Of a DNA stretch of 64,000 bases, positions 26,780 through 36,638 are shown one piece after another (position 1 is the first letter of the stretch; each line of letters starts with the position of its first letter). The notes beneath the pieces were generated by a model that made no database searches, had not been told where the DNA came from, and saw only the letters and a list, made by a program, of their open reading frames with translations. The translations under genes and the position numbers were made by a program. Source of the stretch: Ferrimonas marina (GTDB lineage Bacteria > Pseudomonadota > Gammaproteobacteria > Enterobacterales > Shewanellaceae); the NCBI RefSeq assembly GCF_900129905.1, contig NZ_FQXG01000005.1:227059-291058 (forward strand), given 5' to 3'.

Positions 26780-27028
26780 AGCGCATCCTTGGCATGGTTT
26801 TGTCTCAGTCTATCCAACCAAAACACCAGAAAAACGACAAAAGGACAAGTTCTGACAGGGACTTAGGCTTTTTCCTACGACGCATGAACTCAGGCGAGCG
26901 CCAGGCTGTTGAGAACCACCGGCCTCAGCCCATGGGCTACGCCAAAGTCACGCCAAATCAGTCACCTTCGATTGCACGTAAGACCAAATACTGTCAGCTT
27001 AGTGGGGTCGTTGATAAGGATATTGACC
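26780..27028. other. Divergent intergenic region, no gene seen
   Basis: About 250 bp between paralog B and the DUF2167 gene. It should hold both promoters; I see no repeat, hairpin or RNA motif here. Confidence 0.5.
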
Positions 27029-27982
27029 ATGAGAACACTGCTTAGCCTTGCTCCCTGGGCCCTATGGGCTTTTCTGGCCCCCACCCAGGCGATGCCGGCC
27101 TGGCCTGAGCTGCAACAGGAGCTCACCCAGGCACTGGAAGACCCGGAATACAGCGCGGAAGACCACGGCTTTTTTCGCGACTACCTTGCTCAGCTCAACT
27201 CCCTGGCGCCCCAACAGGGGCAGATCCCCCTGGCGGAGCAGCGCATCGTCCTCAATGTGCCGGAGCATCTCTACTACTTCTCCCCCGAGGATGCCGAGCT
27301 CATTCTCAGCCAGCTGTGGCAGAACGTCCCGGGCACCGGCTTGAACAGTCATGGATTGCTGATGCCAGTGGCTTTTGACCCCATGGCAGACGCGTCCTGG
27401 GCCACCACACTGCACTACGTCGAGGATGGCTACATCGATGACAGCGAGGCGCAGACCATCGATTACGACGCGCTGCTCAGCGAGATGCAAGCCGACACCC
27501 GGCAAGAAAGCATGCAGCGTGCTGAGCAGGGCTATCCGGCCATCAGCCTGGTGGGCTGGGCCTCGGCGCCCTACTACGATGGCGAGACCCACAAGCTGCA
27601 CTGGGCGCAGGAGCTTCACTTTGTCGGCTACGAGGAAAATACCCTAAACTACGACATCCGGGTGCTGGGCCGGCAGGGCTTCTTGCAGATGGGCTTTATC
27701 GCCCACATGAGCCAGCTGGAGCAGATCCAGGGGCAGATGGAGGAGATCCTGGCGGTGGCCGAGTTCAGCCCTGGCCACCAGTACAGTGACTTTGATGCCA
27801 GCACCGACAAGATGGCGGCCTATGGCATTGGCGGCCTGATCGCCGGCAAAACCCTGGCAAAAACCGGTGTTCTGGCGGCCATCCTGATGCTGTTGAAGAA
27901 GTTCTGGTTCGTGGCCTTGGCGGCGATCTGGGGCCTGTTCAAGGGGATAGGCCGGCTGCTGGGCGGTAACAAAGCGGACTAA
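27029..27982 (+). CDS. DUF2167 membrane protein
   Basis: 317 residues from the ATG at 27029 (AAGGA upstream). Signal peptide (MRTLLSLAPWALWAFLAPTQAMP), a soluble middle with PYYDGETHKLHWAQELHFVGYEENTLNYDIRVLGRQG characteristic of DUF2167, and C-terminal TM segments (GIGGLIAGKTLAKTGVLAAILMLLKKFW and a second). The family is exported and uncharacterised. It interrupts the group of Yip1 paralogs on the opposite strand. Confidence 0.85.
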   Translation: MRTLLSLAPWALWAFLAPTQAMPAWPELQQELTQALEDPEYSAEDHGFFRDYLAQLNSLAPQQGQIPLAEQRIVLNVPEHLYYFSPEDAELILSQLWQNVPGTGLNSHGLLMPVAFDPMADASWATTLHYVEDGYIDDSEAQTIDYDALLSEMQADTRQESMQRAEQGYPAISLVGWASAPYYDGETHKLHWAQELHFVGYEENTLNYDIRVLGRQGFLQMGFIAHMSQLEQIQGQMEEILAVAEFSPGHQYSDFDASTDKMAAYGIGGLIAGKTLAKTGVLAAILMLLKKFWFVALAAIWGLFKGIGRLLGGNKAD

Positions 27983-28012
27983 CAGCTGCGCTCAAACACC
28001 AGCCTTGAAATG

Positions 28013-28050
28013 ACAAAGCGCCGCGGCTTCTGGCCACGGCGCTTTGTTGT
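28013..28050. terminator. Bidirectional terminator
   Basis: ACAAAGCGCCG (28013) pairs with CGGCGCTTTGT (28037-28047). It lies between the convergent DUF2167 gene and Yip1 paralog C. Confidence 0.8.
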
Positions 28051-28068
28051 CTCTAGGCGTGGGTGCCA

Positions 28069-28791
28069 TTAGAGCGCGAACAGCCACTCCAGCAGCAACA
28101 CCAAGGGCAGGGCTATCACGATCACCATCAGAATAAAGAGCACAAAGCTCAGCAGGGCTCGCCAGATGGCAAAGCCATGACAGGTGGCCAGGTTAACGAT
28201 GCCCAGGCCGAAGGCCCAGATGGCAAACACCGTCTGCAGGATGACGTAAAGCCCCACCGCCAGTGGGAAGAGCCAGCCTTCGGCCGCCAGCCATCCCAGG
28301 TCGAAAACCGCATCCAACCCCACCCACAGCGCCAGCAGCAGAGCCACCGGCAGCAACAACAGCTGCGGTACCGTCGCCCACATCATGCCCACCAGGATCG
28401 ACTCGGTATCGCCCTTGCCCCCAAGCCAGCGGCCTATGTGCTGATAGCCCCAGGCCGCCAGCTTCATGATCAGGTAGGTGGCCGGGATGGCGATCAGGAA
28501 CACGCCAAGGGTCTTTGCCAATGTTGCGGGCCCCATCAGCCCCTCGGACACCAGGTTGATGACGTCATCCATTTGGCCCACCACCAGTGACAGCACCAGC
28601 AGCCACCAGAACCAGCGGCGCGGCTCGCTGCTGTCGAGGATCCCGCGCAGGGTCTGACGCGGCTCCAGCATGACCGCCAGCGGGGCCTGGTGGGGAAAGG
28701 GCCGACTGGCCAGCTCGGCCTGGGCAAAGGCGGCGGCAATGGACTCGGGGGTGGGAACGGCAGGGGCACGCGGGGTGCGTTTGAACAGCAT
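28069..28791 (-). CDS. Yip1-family membrane protein, paralog C
   Basis: 240 residues, paralogous to the proteins at 25296 and 26066: FPHQAPLAVMLEPRQTLRGILDSSEPRRWFWWLL, then TM segments with VGMMWATVPQLLLLPV. More diverged than A and B from each other and separated from them by the DUF2167 gene. Confidence 0.82.
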   Translation of the reverse strand: MLFKRTPRAPAVPTPESIAAAFAQAELASRPFPHQAPLAVMLEPRQTLRGILDSSEPRRWFWWLLVLSLVVGQMDDVINLVSEGLMGPATLAKTLGVFLIAIPATYLIMKLAAWGYQHIGRWLGGKGDTESILVGMMWATVPQLLLLPVALLLALWVGLDAVFDLGWLAAEGWLFPLAVGLYVILQTVFAIWAFGLGIVNLATCHGFAIWRALLSFVLFILMVIVIALPLVLLLEWLFAL

Positions 28792-28906
28792 CGGGGTCTC
28801 GTCTTGTCGTGAAGCAAAATTCGATGCCGTTGTACCACGTTGCTGCGAACACTGCCGTGAGAATCCGCACGGGGGATGCAGCGCTTACAAACAAAATCGT
28901 GGCCAA

Positions 28907-28936
28907 ACAAAACGCCCCGCACGATGGCGGGGCGTT
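28907..28936 (-). terminator. valS terminator
   Basis: AACGCCCCGC / GCGGGGCGTT hairpin; on the reverse strand it is followed by TTTTGTTT, 25 bp after the valS stop. Confidence 0.85.
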
Positions 28937-28960
28937 GATTCTCAAGCTTGAGGCGGTGGT

Positions 28961-31807
28961 TTACAGCGCCTTGAGCTGCTCTTTCTGCTCTTCCAGCTTG
29001 GCGATGTCGCGCTTGGCGTCATCCAGCTTGGCCTGCTCCTTGGCGACAACCGCCTCCGGTGCCTTGGCCAGGAAGCCCTGGTTGGACAGCTTCTTCTCCA
29101 CCCGCTCGGCGTCTTGCGCCAGCTTGGCAATCTGCTTGTCGATGCGGGCCAGCTCGGCCTCAACGTCGATCAGGCCCGCCATCGGGATCAGCAGCTCCAT
29201 CTCACCAATCAGCTGAGTGGTGGACATCGGCGCGTCACCGGACAGCTCGGTGATGGACTCCAGGTTAGCCAGCTTGTTGAGCATGATCTGGTTGGCACTG
29301 ACGCGAGCCAGGTCCTGCTCGGAGGCGTTCTTCAGCAGCACGTTGAGCGGCTTGGACGGGGCCACGTTGAGCTCACCGCGGACGTTACGCACCGCGACGA
29401 TGAACTGCTTCACCCACTCCAGGTCAGCCTTGGCGCTTTCGTTCACCAGCGCGGCATCAAACTGCGGGTACGCCTTCAGCATGATGGTGTCGCCGCCTTT
29501 GCCGACCATCGGCGCCACGGTCTGCCAGATCTCCTCGGTGATGTAAGGCATCAGCGGGTGCATCAGGCGCAGCAGCGATTCCAGCACGGTCAGCAGGGTG
29601 TGGCGGGTGCCACGCTGCTGGGCTTCGGTGCCGTTTTGCAGTACCGGCTTGGTCAGCTCCAGGTACCAGTCACAGAACTGGTTCCAGGTGAACTCGTAAG
29701 CGATGTTGGCGGCGATGTCGAAGCGGTAGGTGTCCATCGCTTCGCGGATCGCCTTCACGGTGTCGTTGTACTGGGCCAGGATCCACTGATCCGCCAGGCT
29801 CAGCTCCATCTCGCCACCGTCTTTGCCACAATCCTGATCTTCGGTGTTCATCAGCACGTAGCGGCTGGCGTTCCACAGCTTGTTGGCGAAGTTGCGGTAG
29901 CCTTCCAGCCGGTTCATGTCCCAGTTGATGTCACGGCCGGTGGAGGCCATGGCAGCCAGGGTGAAGCGCAGCGCATCGGTACCGTGGGCAGAGATCCCCT
30001 CCGGGAACTGCTTGCGGGTGCTCTTCTCGATCTTGGCGGCCAGCTGCGGCTGCATCATGTTGCCGGTGCGCTTCTGTACCAGGGTTTCCAGATCGATGCC
30101 GTCGATCATGTCCAGCGGGTCCAGCACGTTGCCCTTGGACTTGGACATCTTGTCGCCCTGCTCATCACGGATAAGGCCAGTCACGTAGACGGTCTTGAAC
30201 GGCACCTGCGGCTTGCCGTTCTCATCCTTGATGAAGTGCATGGTCATCATGATCATCCGGGCTACCCAGAAGAAGATGATGTCGAAGCCGGTCACCAGCA
30301 CGTCGGTGGGGTGGAAGGTCTTCAGCGCATCGGTGTCTTCCGGCCAGCCCAGGGTGGCGAAGGTCCACAGCGCGGAGGAGAACCAGGTGTCCAGTACGTC
30401 GTCGTCCTGGCGCAGTACCGCATCGGCGCTCAGGCCATTGGCGGCACGCACCTCGGCCTCGGTGTTACCCACGTAGACCTTACCGGATTCGTCGTACCAG
30501 GCCGGGATACGGTGGCCCCACCACAGCTGACGGGAGATACACCAGTCCTGGATGTCACGCATCCAGGCGAAGTACATGTTCTCGTACTGCTTGGGCACGA
30601 ACTGGATGTCGCCGTTCTCCACCGCCTCGGTGGCGGTCTTGGCCATCGGCGCCACGCGCACGTACCACTGATCGGTCAGCATCGGCTCGATCACCACGCC
30701 ACCGCGGTCGCCATAAGGCACGGTCAGGTCGTGGTCTTTGATCTCGTCCAGCAGGCCCAGCTCGTCGAACTCAGCGACGATGGCCTTACGGGCGGCAAAG
30801 CGCTCCATGCCCTGGTACTTGGCCGGCAGTTCGGCGGAGTAGACGTCGGAGGCTTCACCGTTGGTGTCCAGCACCTCGGCCTCGGCACGAATCTCGGCGT
30901 TGAAGGTCAACACGTTGATCATCGGCAGGGCGTGACGCTTACCCACCTCGTAATCGTTGAAGTCGTGGGCCGGGGTGATCTTCACACAACCGGTGCCCTT
31001 CTCCATGTCGGCATGCTCGTCACCCACGATGGGGATGCGACGGCCAACGATCGGCAGGATCAGCTCCTTACCAATCAAATCTTTGTAGCGCGGATCTTCC
31101 GGGTTTACTGCCACACCGGTGTCGCCCAGCATGGTTTCCGGACGGGTGGTGGCCACCACGATGTAGTCTTTGCCATCGGCGGTCTTAACGCCGTCCGCCA
31201 GCGGGTAGCGGAAGTGCCACATGTGGCCCTTCTTGTCCTTGTTCTCCACCTCGAGATCGGAGATCGCGGTGTGCAGTTTCGGATCCCAGTTCACCAGGCG
31301 CTTGCCACGGTAGATCAGGTCGTCGTTGTAGAGGCGAACGAACACCTCCTGCACTGCGGCAGACATACCCGGATCCATGGTGAAGCGCTCACGCTCCCAG
31401 TCCACGGAGGCGCCCATGCGACGCAGCTGCTGGGTGATGGTGCCACCGGACTCTTCCTTCCACTCCCACACCTTATCGATGAAGGTTTCGCGGCCCAGGT
31501 CCTGACGGGTGATGTTATCCGCCGCCAGCTTACGCTCCACCACCATCTGGGTGGCGATGCCGGCGTGGTCGGTGCCCACCTGCCACAGGGTGTTCTTGCC
31601 CTGCATCCGCTGGTAGCGCACCAGGGTGTCCATGATGGTGTCCTGGAAGGCGTGACCCATGTGCAGGCTGCCGGTGACGTTCGGCGGCGGGATCATGATG
31701 CAGTAGGGATCTTTGCTGGTGTCACCGTGGGGCTTGAAGTAGCCCGCTTCTTCCCAGCGCTGGTAGTGGCGCTGTTCAATCGACTGGGGGTTGTAGGTCT
31801 TATCCAT
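28961..31807 (-). CDS. valS: Valyl-tRNA synthetase
   Basis: 948 residues, normal length. It charges tRNA-Val and edits misactivated Thr. The class I signatures are present: [12 protein letters not shown] (HIGH type) near residue 40 and DKMSKSKGN (KMSKS type) in the second half. The editing domain lies between them ([15 protein letters not shown]). The C-terminal ~70 residues form the coiled coil expected of ValRS ([19 protein letters not shown]). It follows holC by 21 bp, in the conserved order pepA-holC-valS. Confidence 0.98.
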   Translation of the reverse strand: MDKTYNPQSIEQRHYQRWEEAGYFKPHGDTSKDPYCIMIPPPNVTGSLHMGHAFQDTIMDTLVRYQRMQGKNTLWQVGTDHAGIATQMVVERKLAADNITRQDLGRETFIDKVWEWKEESGGTITQQLRRMGASVDWERERFTMDPGMSAAVQEVFVRLYNDDLIYRGKRLVNWDPKLHTAISDLEVENKDKKGHMWHFRYPLADGVKTADGKDYIVVATTRPETMLGDTGVAVNPEDPRYKDLIGKELILPIVGRRIPIVGDEHADMEKGTGCVKITPAHDFNDYEVGKRHALPMINVLTFNAEIRAEAEVLDTNGEASDVYSAELPAKYQGMERFAARKAIVAEFDELGLLDEIKDHDLTVPYGDRGGVVIEPMLTDQWYVRVAPMAKTATEAVENGDIQFVPKQYENMYFAWMRDIQDWCISRQLWWGHRIPAWYDESGKVYVGNTEAEVRAANGLSADAVLRQDDDVLDTWFSSALWTFATLGWPEDTDALKTFHPTDVLVTGFDIIFFWVARMIMMTMHFIKDENGKPQVPFKTVYVTGLIRDEQGDKMSKSKGNVLDPLDMIDGIDLETLVQKRTGNMMQPQLAAKIEKSTRKQFPEGISAHGTDALRFTLAAMASTGRDINWDMNRLEGYRNFANKLWNASRYVLMNTEDQDCGKDGGEMELSLADQWILAQYNDTVKAIREAMDTYRFDIAANIAYEFTWNQFCDWYLELTKPVLQNGTEAQQRGTRHTLLTVLESLLRLMHPLMPYITEEIWQTVAPMVGKGGDTIMLKAYPQFDAALVNESAKADLEWVKQFIVAVRNVRGELNVAPSKPLNVLLKNASEQDLARVSANQIMLNKLANLESITELSGDAPMSTTQLIGEMELLIPMAGLIDVEAELARIDKQIAKLAQDAERVEKKLSNQGFLAKAPEAVVAKEQAKLDDAKRDIAKLEEQKEQLKAL

Positions 31808-31828
31808 GGATCTCGGACTCTAGAAAAA

Positions 31829-32269
31829 TCAAAACGGCTGACGGGCGAGATCCTGGGTGGTTGGGTTCACCCCCAGTTGGCGATAGGCCGCAAAACGTTT
31901 GCGTGCCTGTGCCTTTGCCTGCTCATCAGCCGGAACAAAATCGATAATTTGGGTGAATTGTACCGCAAATTGCGGCACGTCGGGACTCAGGTTTACCAAC
32001 AGTGGCCGTTTTTCCATCTTGGCGTGATCACCATCCTGCCAGCCCACCACCACCGGGCCACCGCCACGGGGGCCCTCGCCCACCAGGTTGTGGGGGATAA
32101 AGCGGTCCGGATCGAACTGCCAGAGCAGATCATCGATGCGATGGGCCTGGGCCTGATCGGCACAGTGCAGGTAGACCCCCTGGCCCTTGCGGTAGGCACG
32201 AGCCACCACCTCGCAGGCGAAGGCCTCCAGCCGGGCGTCAGACAGAATGTAGAAAAGCGCGTTAGCCAT
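31829..32269 (-). CDS. holC: DNA polymerase III chi subunit
   Basis: 146 residues. Chi links the clamp loader to SSB. The start ALFYILSD, the central HCADQAQAHRIDDLLW and WQFDPDRFIPHNL are typical of HolC. It lies immediately upstream of valS, as in other gammaproteobacteria. Confidence 0.95.
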   Translation of the reverse strand: MANALFYILSDARLEAFACEVVARAYRKGQGVYLHCADQAQAHRIDDLLWQFDPDRFIPHNLVGEGPRGGGPVVVGWQDGDHAKMEKRPLLVNLSPDVPQFAVQFTQIIDFVPADEQAKAQARKRFAAYRQLGVNPTTQDLARQPF

Positions 32270-32287
32270 TCGGTTCCCAATCAGAAA

Positions 32288-32313
32288 TAAAAAAGCGGAG
32301 CCTGAAGCTCCGC
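32288..32313 (-). terminator. pepA terminator
   Basis: GCGGAGC / GCTCCGC hairpin with a T-rich run on the reverse strand. The CTAG repeat array lies between it and the pepA stop codon, so the array is transcribed as 3' UTR. Confidence 0.75.
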
Positions 32314-32394
32314 ATTCTACGTTAGGTTACTAGGTTCTGGGAAAAGACTAGGTTCGAAAAGCAAAAGCCTCGCTCAAACCCAACATCTGCTCTT

Positions 32395-32456
32395 CCTAGT
32401 ACCTAGCACCTAGCACCTAGCACCTAGCACCTAGCACCTAGCACCTAGCACCTAGA
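32395..32456. repeat. Heptamer tandem repeat (ACCTAGC)n
   Basis: Nine CCTAG cores at an exact 7-bp period, mostly perfect ACCTAGC units. The array ends one base from the pepA stop codon. Related arrays lie at 45745 and 48270. Confidence 0.95.
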
Positions 32457-32457
32457 A

Positions 32458-33969
32458 TCAATCCTGATCCATCTCGCCGGCGCGGGCCAGCAGGTACTGG
32501 GTCAGGATCGGCACCGGACGACCGGTCGAGCCTTTGGCCTTCCCGCCACTGATCCAGGCGGTACCGGCCACGTCGAGGTGGGCCCAGTGGTACTTCTTGG
32601 CAAAGCGGGACAGGAACATCGCCGCGGTAATGGTACCGGCGTCGCGACCGCCCAGGTTGGACATGTCGGCGAACGGGCTGTCCAGCTGCTCCATGTAGTC
32701 TTCCCACAGCGGCAGACGCCAGCAGCGATCACCGGAGGTATCGCCGGCGTTTTGCAGGTCGTGGGCCAGGCTGTTGTGGTTGGAGAGCAGGCCAGAGGCG
32801 TGCTTACCCAGGGCTACCACACAGGCGCCGGTCAGGGTGGCGGTGTCGATCACCACGTCCGGATCGAAGCGCTCGACGTAGGTCAGGGCGTCACACAGCA
32901 CCAGGCGGCCTTCGGCGTCGGTGTTGAGCACCTCCACGGTCTGGCCGGACATGGTGGTGAGGATGTCACCGGGGCGGTAAGCCTTGCCGCCAGGCATGTT
33001 TTCACAGCCCGCCAGGATGGCCACCACGTTGATCGGCAGGTCCAGCTCCACCAGGGCCTTCATGGTCCCCAGTACGCCGGCGGCGCCGCCCATGTCGTAC
33101 TTCATCTCGTCCATGCCCGCGCCCGGCTTGAGGCTGATGCCGCCGGAATCGAAGGTCAGGCCTTTACCCACCAGCACGATCGGCTTCTGCTCGGCATCCG
33201 CTGCGCCCTGGTACTTCATCACGGTCATGATGGATTCGTTTTCAGAACCACGACCCACCGCCAGGTAGGCGTTCATGCCCAGCTCCGCCATCTGCTCCTC
33301 ACCGATGGTGGTGACGGACAGCTTGCTGTTGGTCTCAGCTACCTGCTTGGCCTGGCTGGCCAGGTAGGCAGGGTTGCAGATGTTCGGCGGCATGTTGGCC
33401 ACGTCACGGCACAGCTTAGCCCCGGCAGACACACCCAGGCCGTGGTTGATCGCCTTCTCGCCCACCGGCAGCTCGCGACGGGTCGGTACATTGAACACCA
33501 GCTTGCGCAGCGGACGACGGGTCTCGTCCTTCTTGCTCTTCATCGCATCGAAGGTGTACAGGCCCGCCTGGGTGGTTTCCACCGCCTGGCGCACCTTCCA
33601 GTAGGTATCGCGGCCCTTCACGTGCAGCTCGGTGAGGAAGCAGACCGCTTCCATGGAGCCGGTGTCGTTGAGGGTATTGATGGTCTTGGTGATGATCTGC
33701 TTGTACTGGCGCTCGTCCAGCTCACGCTCCTTGCCACAGCCCACCAGCAGTACACGCTCGGACAGGACATTGGGTACGTGGTGCAGCAGCAGCATCTGCC
33801 CCGGTTTTCCTTCCAGATCACCGCGACGCAGCAGGTTGCTGATGTAGCCGTCGCTGATCTTATCCAGTTGCTCGCCTACCGCAGACAGTCGGCGCGGCTC
33901 GAACACGCCAACCACAATGCATGCGCTACGCTGTTTTTCTGGACTGCCGCTCTTTACACTGAACTCCAT
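32458..33969 (-). CDS. pepA: Leucyl aminopeptidase (M17)
   Basis: 503 residues. Two-metal cytosolic aminopeptidase; PepA of enterics also binds DNA. Metal and active-site motifs are intact: [17 protein letters not shown] and KYDMGGAAG, then [10 protein letters not shown]. The N-terminal regulatory domain is present ([17 protein letters not shown]). It is divergent from lptF, as usual. Confidence 0.97.
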   Translation of the reverse strand: MEFSVKSGSPEKQRSACIVVGVFEPRRLSAVGEQLDKISDGYISNLLRRGDLEGKPGQMLLLHHVPNVLSERVLLVGCGKERELDERQYKQIITKTINTLNDTGSMEAVCFLTELHVKGRDTYWKVRQAVETTQAGLYTFDAMKSKKDETRRPLRKLVFNVPTRRELPVGEKAINHGLGVSAGAKLCRDVANMPPNICNPAYLASQAKQVAETNSKLSVTTIGEEQMAELGMNAYLAVGRGSENESIMTVMKYQGAADAEQKPIVLVGKGLTFDSGGISLKPGAGMDEMKYDMGGAAGVLGTMKALVELDLPINVVAILAGCENMPGGKAYRPGDILTTMSGQTVEVLNTDAEGRLVLCDALTYVERFDPDVVIDTATLTGACVVALGKHASGLLSNHNSLAHDLQNAGDTSGDRCWRLPLWEDYMEQLDSPFADMSNLGGRDAGTITAAMFLSRFAKKYHWAHLDVAGTAWISGGKAKGSTGRPVPILTQYLLARAGEMDQD

Positions 33970-34202
33970 GGCATCTCCCGGTTCTTAAAGACATGGCTGT
34001 ATTATTGTTAGATAATACGCGCTTCGCTGGCCCCAGCGCTGGCTGGAAAGGGTTCGCAGCCTCGGGTAGTTCGCTGTATTTTCATACATTTTCTACCTCG
34101 ATTTGGCCCTGGGACTGTTTAAAAATGTGTAAAAGTAACTATCTTACTTAAATCACACTCCGTTTCCACAGAAATTACAAGTTTACTCAACGGACACAGG
34201 CT
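33970..34202. promoter_or_regulatory. Divergent pepA/lptF promoter region
   Basis: 233 bp. It contains GTATTAT-6-ATAATAC (33999-34018), an inverted repeat with TAATAC/-10-like content. No specific regulator can be assigned. Confidence 0.4.
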
Positions 34203-35318
34203 TTGATTGTACTCAGGTACCTGCTTCGGGAAGCGTTCCGAGCTCAGATAGCCGTATTGGCGGTGCTGGTCACCATCTTTATCAGCCAACAATTCGTCAG
34301 GATCCTCGCTGATGCCGCCGAGGGACAATTTCCTGGCAAGCTGGTGGTGACCCTGCTGGCGCTGAACCTGCCGGAACTGCTCTCCCTTATTCTTCCCCTC
34401 TCCCTGTTTCTGGGCGTGATGATGGCCCACGGCCGGATGTACGCCGAAAGCGAAATGACGGTGCTGCACGCAGTGGGGATCTCCGAGTGGTATGTCACCC
34501 GGGTGACCCTGGTGCTGGGCTTTATCATGGCCGCCATCGCCGGTGTCACCGCCATCTACGTGGCGCCCTGGGCCCAGGAGAAGGAGTACCAGGTGCTGGA
34601 GAAGGCCGAGTCCGAGGCTGGCCTGGCCGCCCTGGTGCAGGGCCGGTTCCAGCGTGCCGCCAACGGCAAAGGGGTGATCTACGTTGAGGGCCTGTCCAAG
34701 GGCAACCTGGAGAAGGTGTTCGTAGCCCAGCTGCCACGGGAAGACAGCGATCCCCAGACCGCGCTGGTGCTGGCCGACGGCGGCCGTATCGTCGAGGCCG
34801 CCGACGGCTCTCAGCGCCTGCAGCTGACCGATGGCACCCGGGTGGCCGGCGTCATCAACAGCAAGGAGTTCAACCAGCTGGAGTTTGGTGCCTACGAGAT
34901 GGAGATCAAATCCCAGGAGGCCTCCTACAAGCGCCGCAAGATGTCCGCCTACTCCATGACCCAGCTGATGGAAGAGGGCAGCCCCGATGCCTGGGCCGAG
35001 ATCCATTGGCGTCTGGCGGTGCCCATCGCCCTACCGCTGCTGATCCTCATCGCCGTGCCCATGTCCCGGGTAAACGTGCGCCAGGGTAAGTTCGCCAAGC
35101 TGATGCCCGCCATCCTCATCTACTTGGGCTATTTTGGCCTGCTGATGGCCGGTCGCAAGGCGATCGAGAACGAGGCCCTGCCGCCCCAGCTGGGCTTGTG
35201 GTGGATCCACATCATGGCGCTGATCATCGGCCTGCTGCTGATCGGCCGCAGCCGCCCCAGTGGCTTGAAGGTGATCGCCTACCTGCGCAGCCTGTTACCC
35301 CGGAGGCGCGCGAAATGA
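34203..35318 (+). CDS. lptF: LPS export ABC transporter permease LptF
   Basis: 371 residues. With LptG and LptB it extracts LPS from the inner membrane. Starts with TTG (MIVLRYLLREAFRAQ), the register matching E. coli LptF; there is no strong Shine-Dalgarno sequence. Six TM helices with a periplasmic beta-jellyroll between TM3 and TM4 (VIYVEGLSKGNLEKVFVAQ, LQLTDGTRVAG). NLPELLSLILPLSLFLG is the conserved coupling region. The stop overlaps lptG by 4 bp. Confidence 0.95.
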   Translation: MIVLRYLLREAFRAQIAVLAVLVTIFISQQFVRILADAAEGQFPGKLVVTLLALNLPELLSLILPLSLFLGVMMAHGRMYAESEMTVLHAVGISEWYVTRVTLVLGFIMAAIAGVTAIYVAPWAQEKEYQVLEKAESEAGLAALVQGRFQRAANGKGVIYVEGLSKGNLEKVFVAQLPREDSDPQTALVLADGGRIVEAADGSQRLQLTDGTRVAGVINSKEFNQLEFGAYEMEIKSQEASYKRRKMSAYSMTQLMEEGSPDAWAEIHWRLAVPIALPLLILIAVPMSRVNVRQGKFAKLMPAILIYLGYFGLLMAGRKAIENEALPPQLGLWWIHIMALIIGLLLIGRSRPSGLKVIAYLRSLLPRRRAK

Positions 35319-36379
35319 TCCGCATCCTTGATATGTACATCTCCCGCACCATCATCAGCACCTCGGCGCTGTGTCTGCTGGTGCTGACCGGGCTGTCGGG
35401 CCTGATCAAGTTCGTCGACCAGCTGCGACTGGTGGGCCGGGGGGATTTCACCACCTGGGACGTGGTGCTCTACGTGCTGTTCCTGGTCCCCCGTGACATC
35501 GAGATGTTCTTCCCCATCGCCGCCATGCTCGGCTCGCTGATCGGCATGGGCATGCTGGCCTCCAGCTCCGAGCTGGTGGTGATGCAGGCCGCCGGTTTGT
35601 CCCGCCTTAACATCGCCAGCTCGGTGATGAAGACCGCGGTACCGCTGATGGTGATGGCGATGCTGATCGGCGAATACGTGGCGCCGGTAGCGGAGCAGAC
35701 CGCCCGGGAGATGCGGGCACAGAAGACCTCCGGCGGCAGCCTGATCAGTGCCCGTAACGGCACTTGGGCCAAGGACGGTGATCTCTTCGTCAACATCACC
35801 GAGGTGCGCGACGCCGAGAACCTCAACGGCGTCACCATCTACGACTTCGACGAGGGCAACCGCCTGCGTCACGTCACCCAGGCCGAACGGGCCGCCTTTG
35901 ATGGCCGTGCCTGGCGTCTGGTGGACGTCACCAAGACCCGGCTGACTGACGAGTGGGTGGAGACCCACAAAGAGGAGCAGGACCGCTGGCAATCCACCCT
36001 CACCCCGGACAAGCTGCAGGTGGTGACGGTGAAGCCGGAGTCGCTCTCCATCCAGGGGCTGATGGGCTACCTGGATTACCTGGAGGCCAACCGCCAGGAC
36101 ACCACCCGCTACGAGCTGGCGCTATGGCGCAAGGTGGCCCAGCCGGTCACCGTCGGGGTGATGATGATGCTGGGGCTCTCCTTTATCTTCGGCCCGCTAC
36201 GTACCGTCACCATGGGGGCGCGGGTGCTGTTGGGGGTGGTCACCGGCTTCACCTTCTACCTGACCAACGAGATCTTCGGACCGATGAGCCTGGTGATGGG
36301 GCTGCCCACCTTCCTCGGCGCCTTCCTGCCCAGTATTTTGTTCGCCCTCGCCGCCTACGTGCTGTTGCAGAGGCGATAG
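35315..36379 (+). CDS. lptG: LPS export ABC transporter permease LptG
   Basis: 354 residues from the ATG at 35315, which overlaps the lptF stop (ATGA) and follows GGAGG. Partner permease of LptF. MIRILDMYISRTIISTS, then FFPIAAMLGSLIGMGMLASSSELVVMQAAGLS is the conserved permease core; a periplasmic domain precedes the last TMs (FGPLRTVTMGARVLLGV). Confidence 0.95.
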   Translation: MIRILDMYISRTIISTSALCLLVLTGLSGLIKFVDQLRLVGRGDFTTWDVVLYVLFLVPRDIEMFFPIAAMLGSLIGMGMLASSSELVVMQAAGLSRLNIASSVMKTAVPLMVMAMLIGEYVAPVAEQTAREMRAQKTSGGSLISARNGTWAKDGDLFVNITEVRDAENLNGVTIYDFDEGNRLRHVTQAERAAFDGRAWRLVDVTKTRLTDEWVETHKEEQDRWQSTLTPDKLQVVTVKPESLSIQGLMGYLDYLEANRQDTTRYELALWRKVAQPVTVGVMMMLGLSFIFGPLRTVTMGARVLLGVVTGFTFYLTNEIFGPMSLVMGLPTFLGAFLPSILFALAAYVLLQRR

Positions 36380-36404
36380 ACAACGCAGAGGCGATAGCCA
36401 CGGC

Positions 36405-36443
36405 AAAGGCCGGCCACTGTTTATCAACAGGCCGGCCTTTTTT
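36405..36443 (+). terminator. lptFG terminator
   Basis: AAAGGCCGGCC / GGCCGGCCTTTTTT hairpin 25 bp after the lptG stop. Confidence 0.9.
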
Positions 36444-36468
36444 GTGCCTGCGCTTCGGCCAAGTCCTG

Positions 36469-36486
36469 TTTGGAACCGGTTCCAAA
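36469..36486. promoter_or_regulatory. Palindromic operator 1
   Basis: TTTGGAACCGGTTCCAAA, a perfect 18-bp palindrome with a central CG, as in LacI/GalR-family operators. Upstream of the flavocytochrome genes. Confidence 0.65.
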
Positions 36487-36583
36487 GCGGAGGGGCGGGC
36501 ACAATTTGGCCAATTTTGCTCCCCCGTCGTCAGTTCTGTCGCGACTGGGGTAAACAGGCTCATAGCTGCCCCGACCGGCATTC

Positions 36584-36597
36584 TGGAACCGGTTCCA
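36584..36597. promoter_or_regulatory. Palindromic operator 2
   Basis: TGGAACCGGTTCCA, a perfect 14-bp palindrome repeating the core of operator 1. Its centre is 113 bp from the first, and it lies 42 bp before the start codon at 36639. Confidence 0.65.
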
Positions 36598-36638
36598 TCG
36601 CTACCCTAGTCGCTGAAAACATGACTGAGGGGGCTCCC

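Noticed and set aside
29114..32290. 1058-codon forward open frame across valS and holC
   Set aside because: Antisense to unmistakable valS and holC; composition typical of a shadow frame.
32395..32456. Repeat array as a possible CRISPR
   Set aside because: 7-bp units without spacers; not a CRISPR. No CRISPR array or cas gene was seen in the window.
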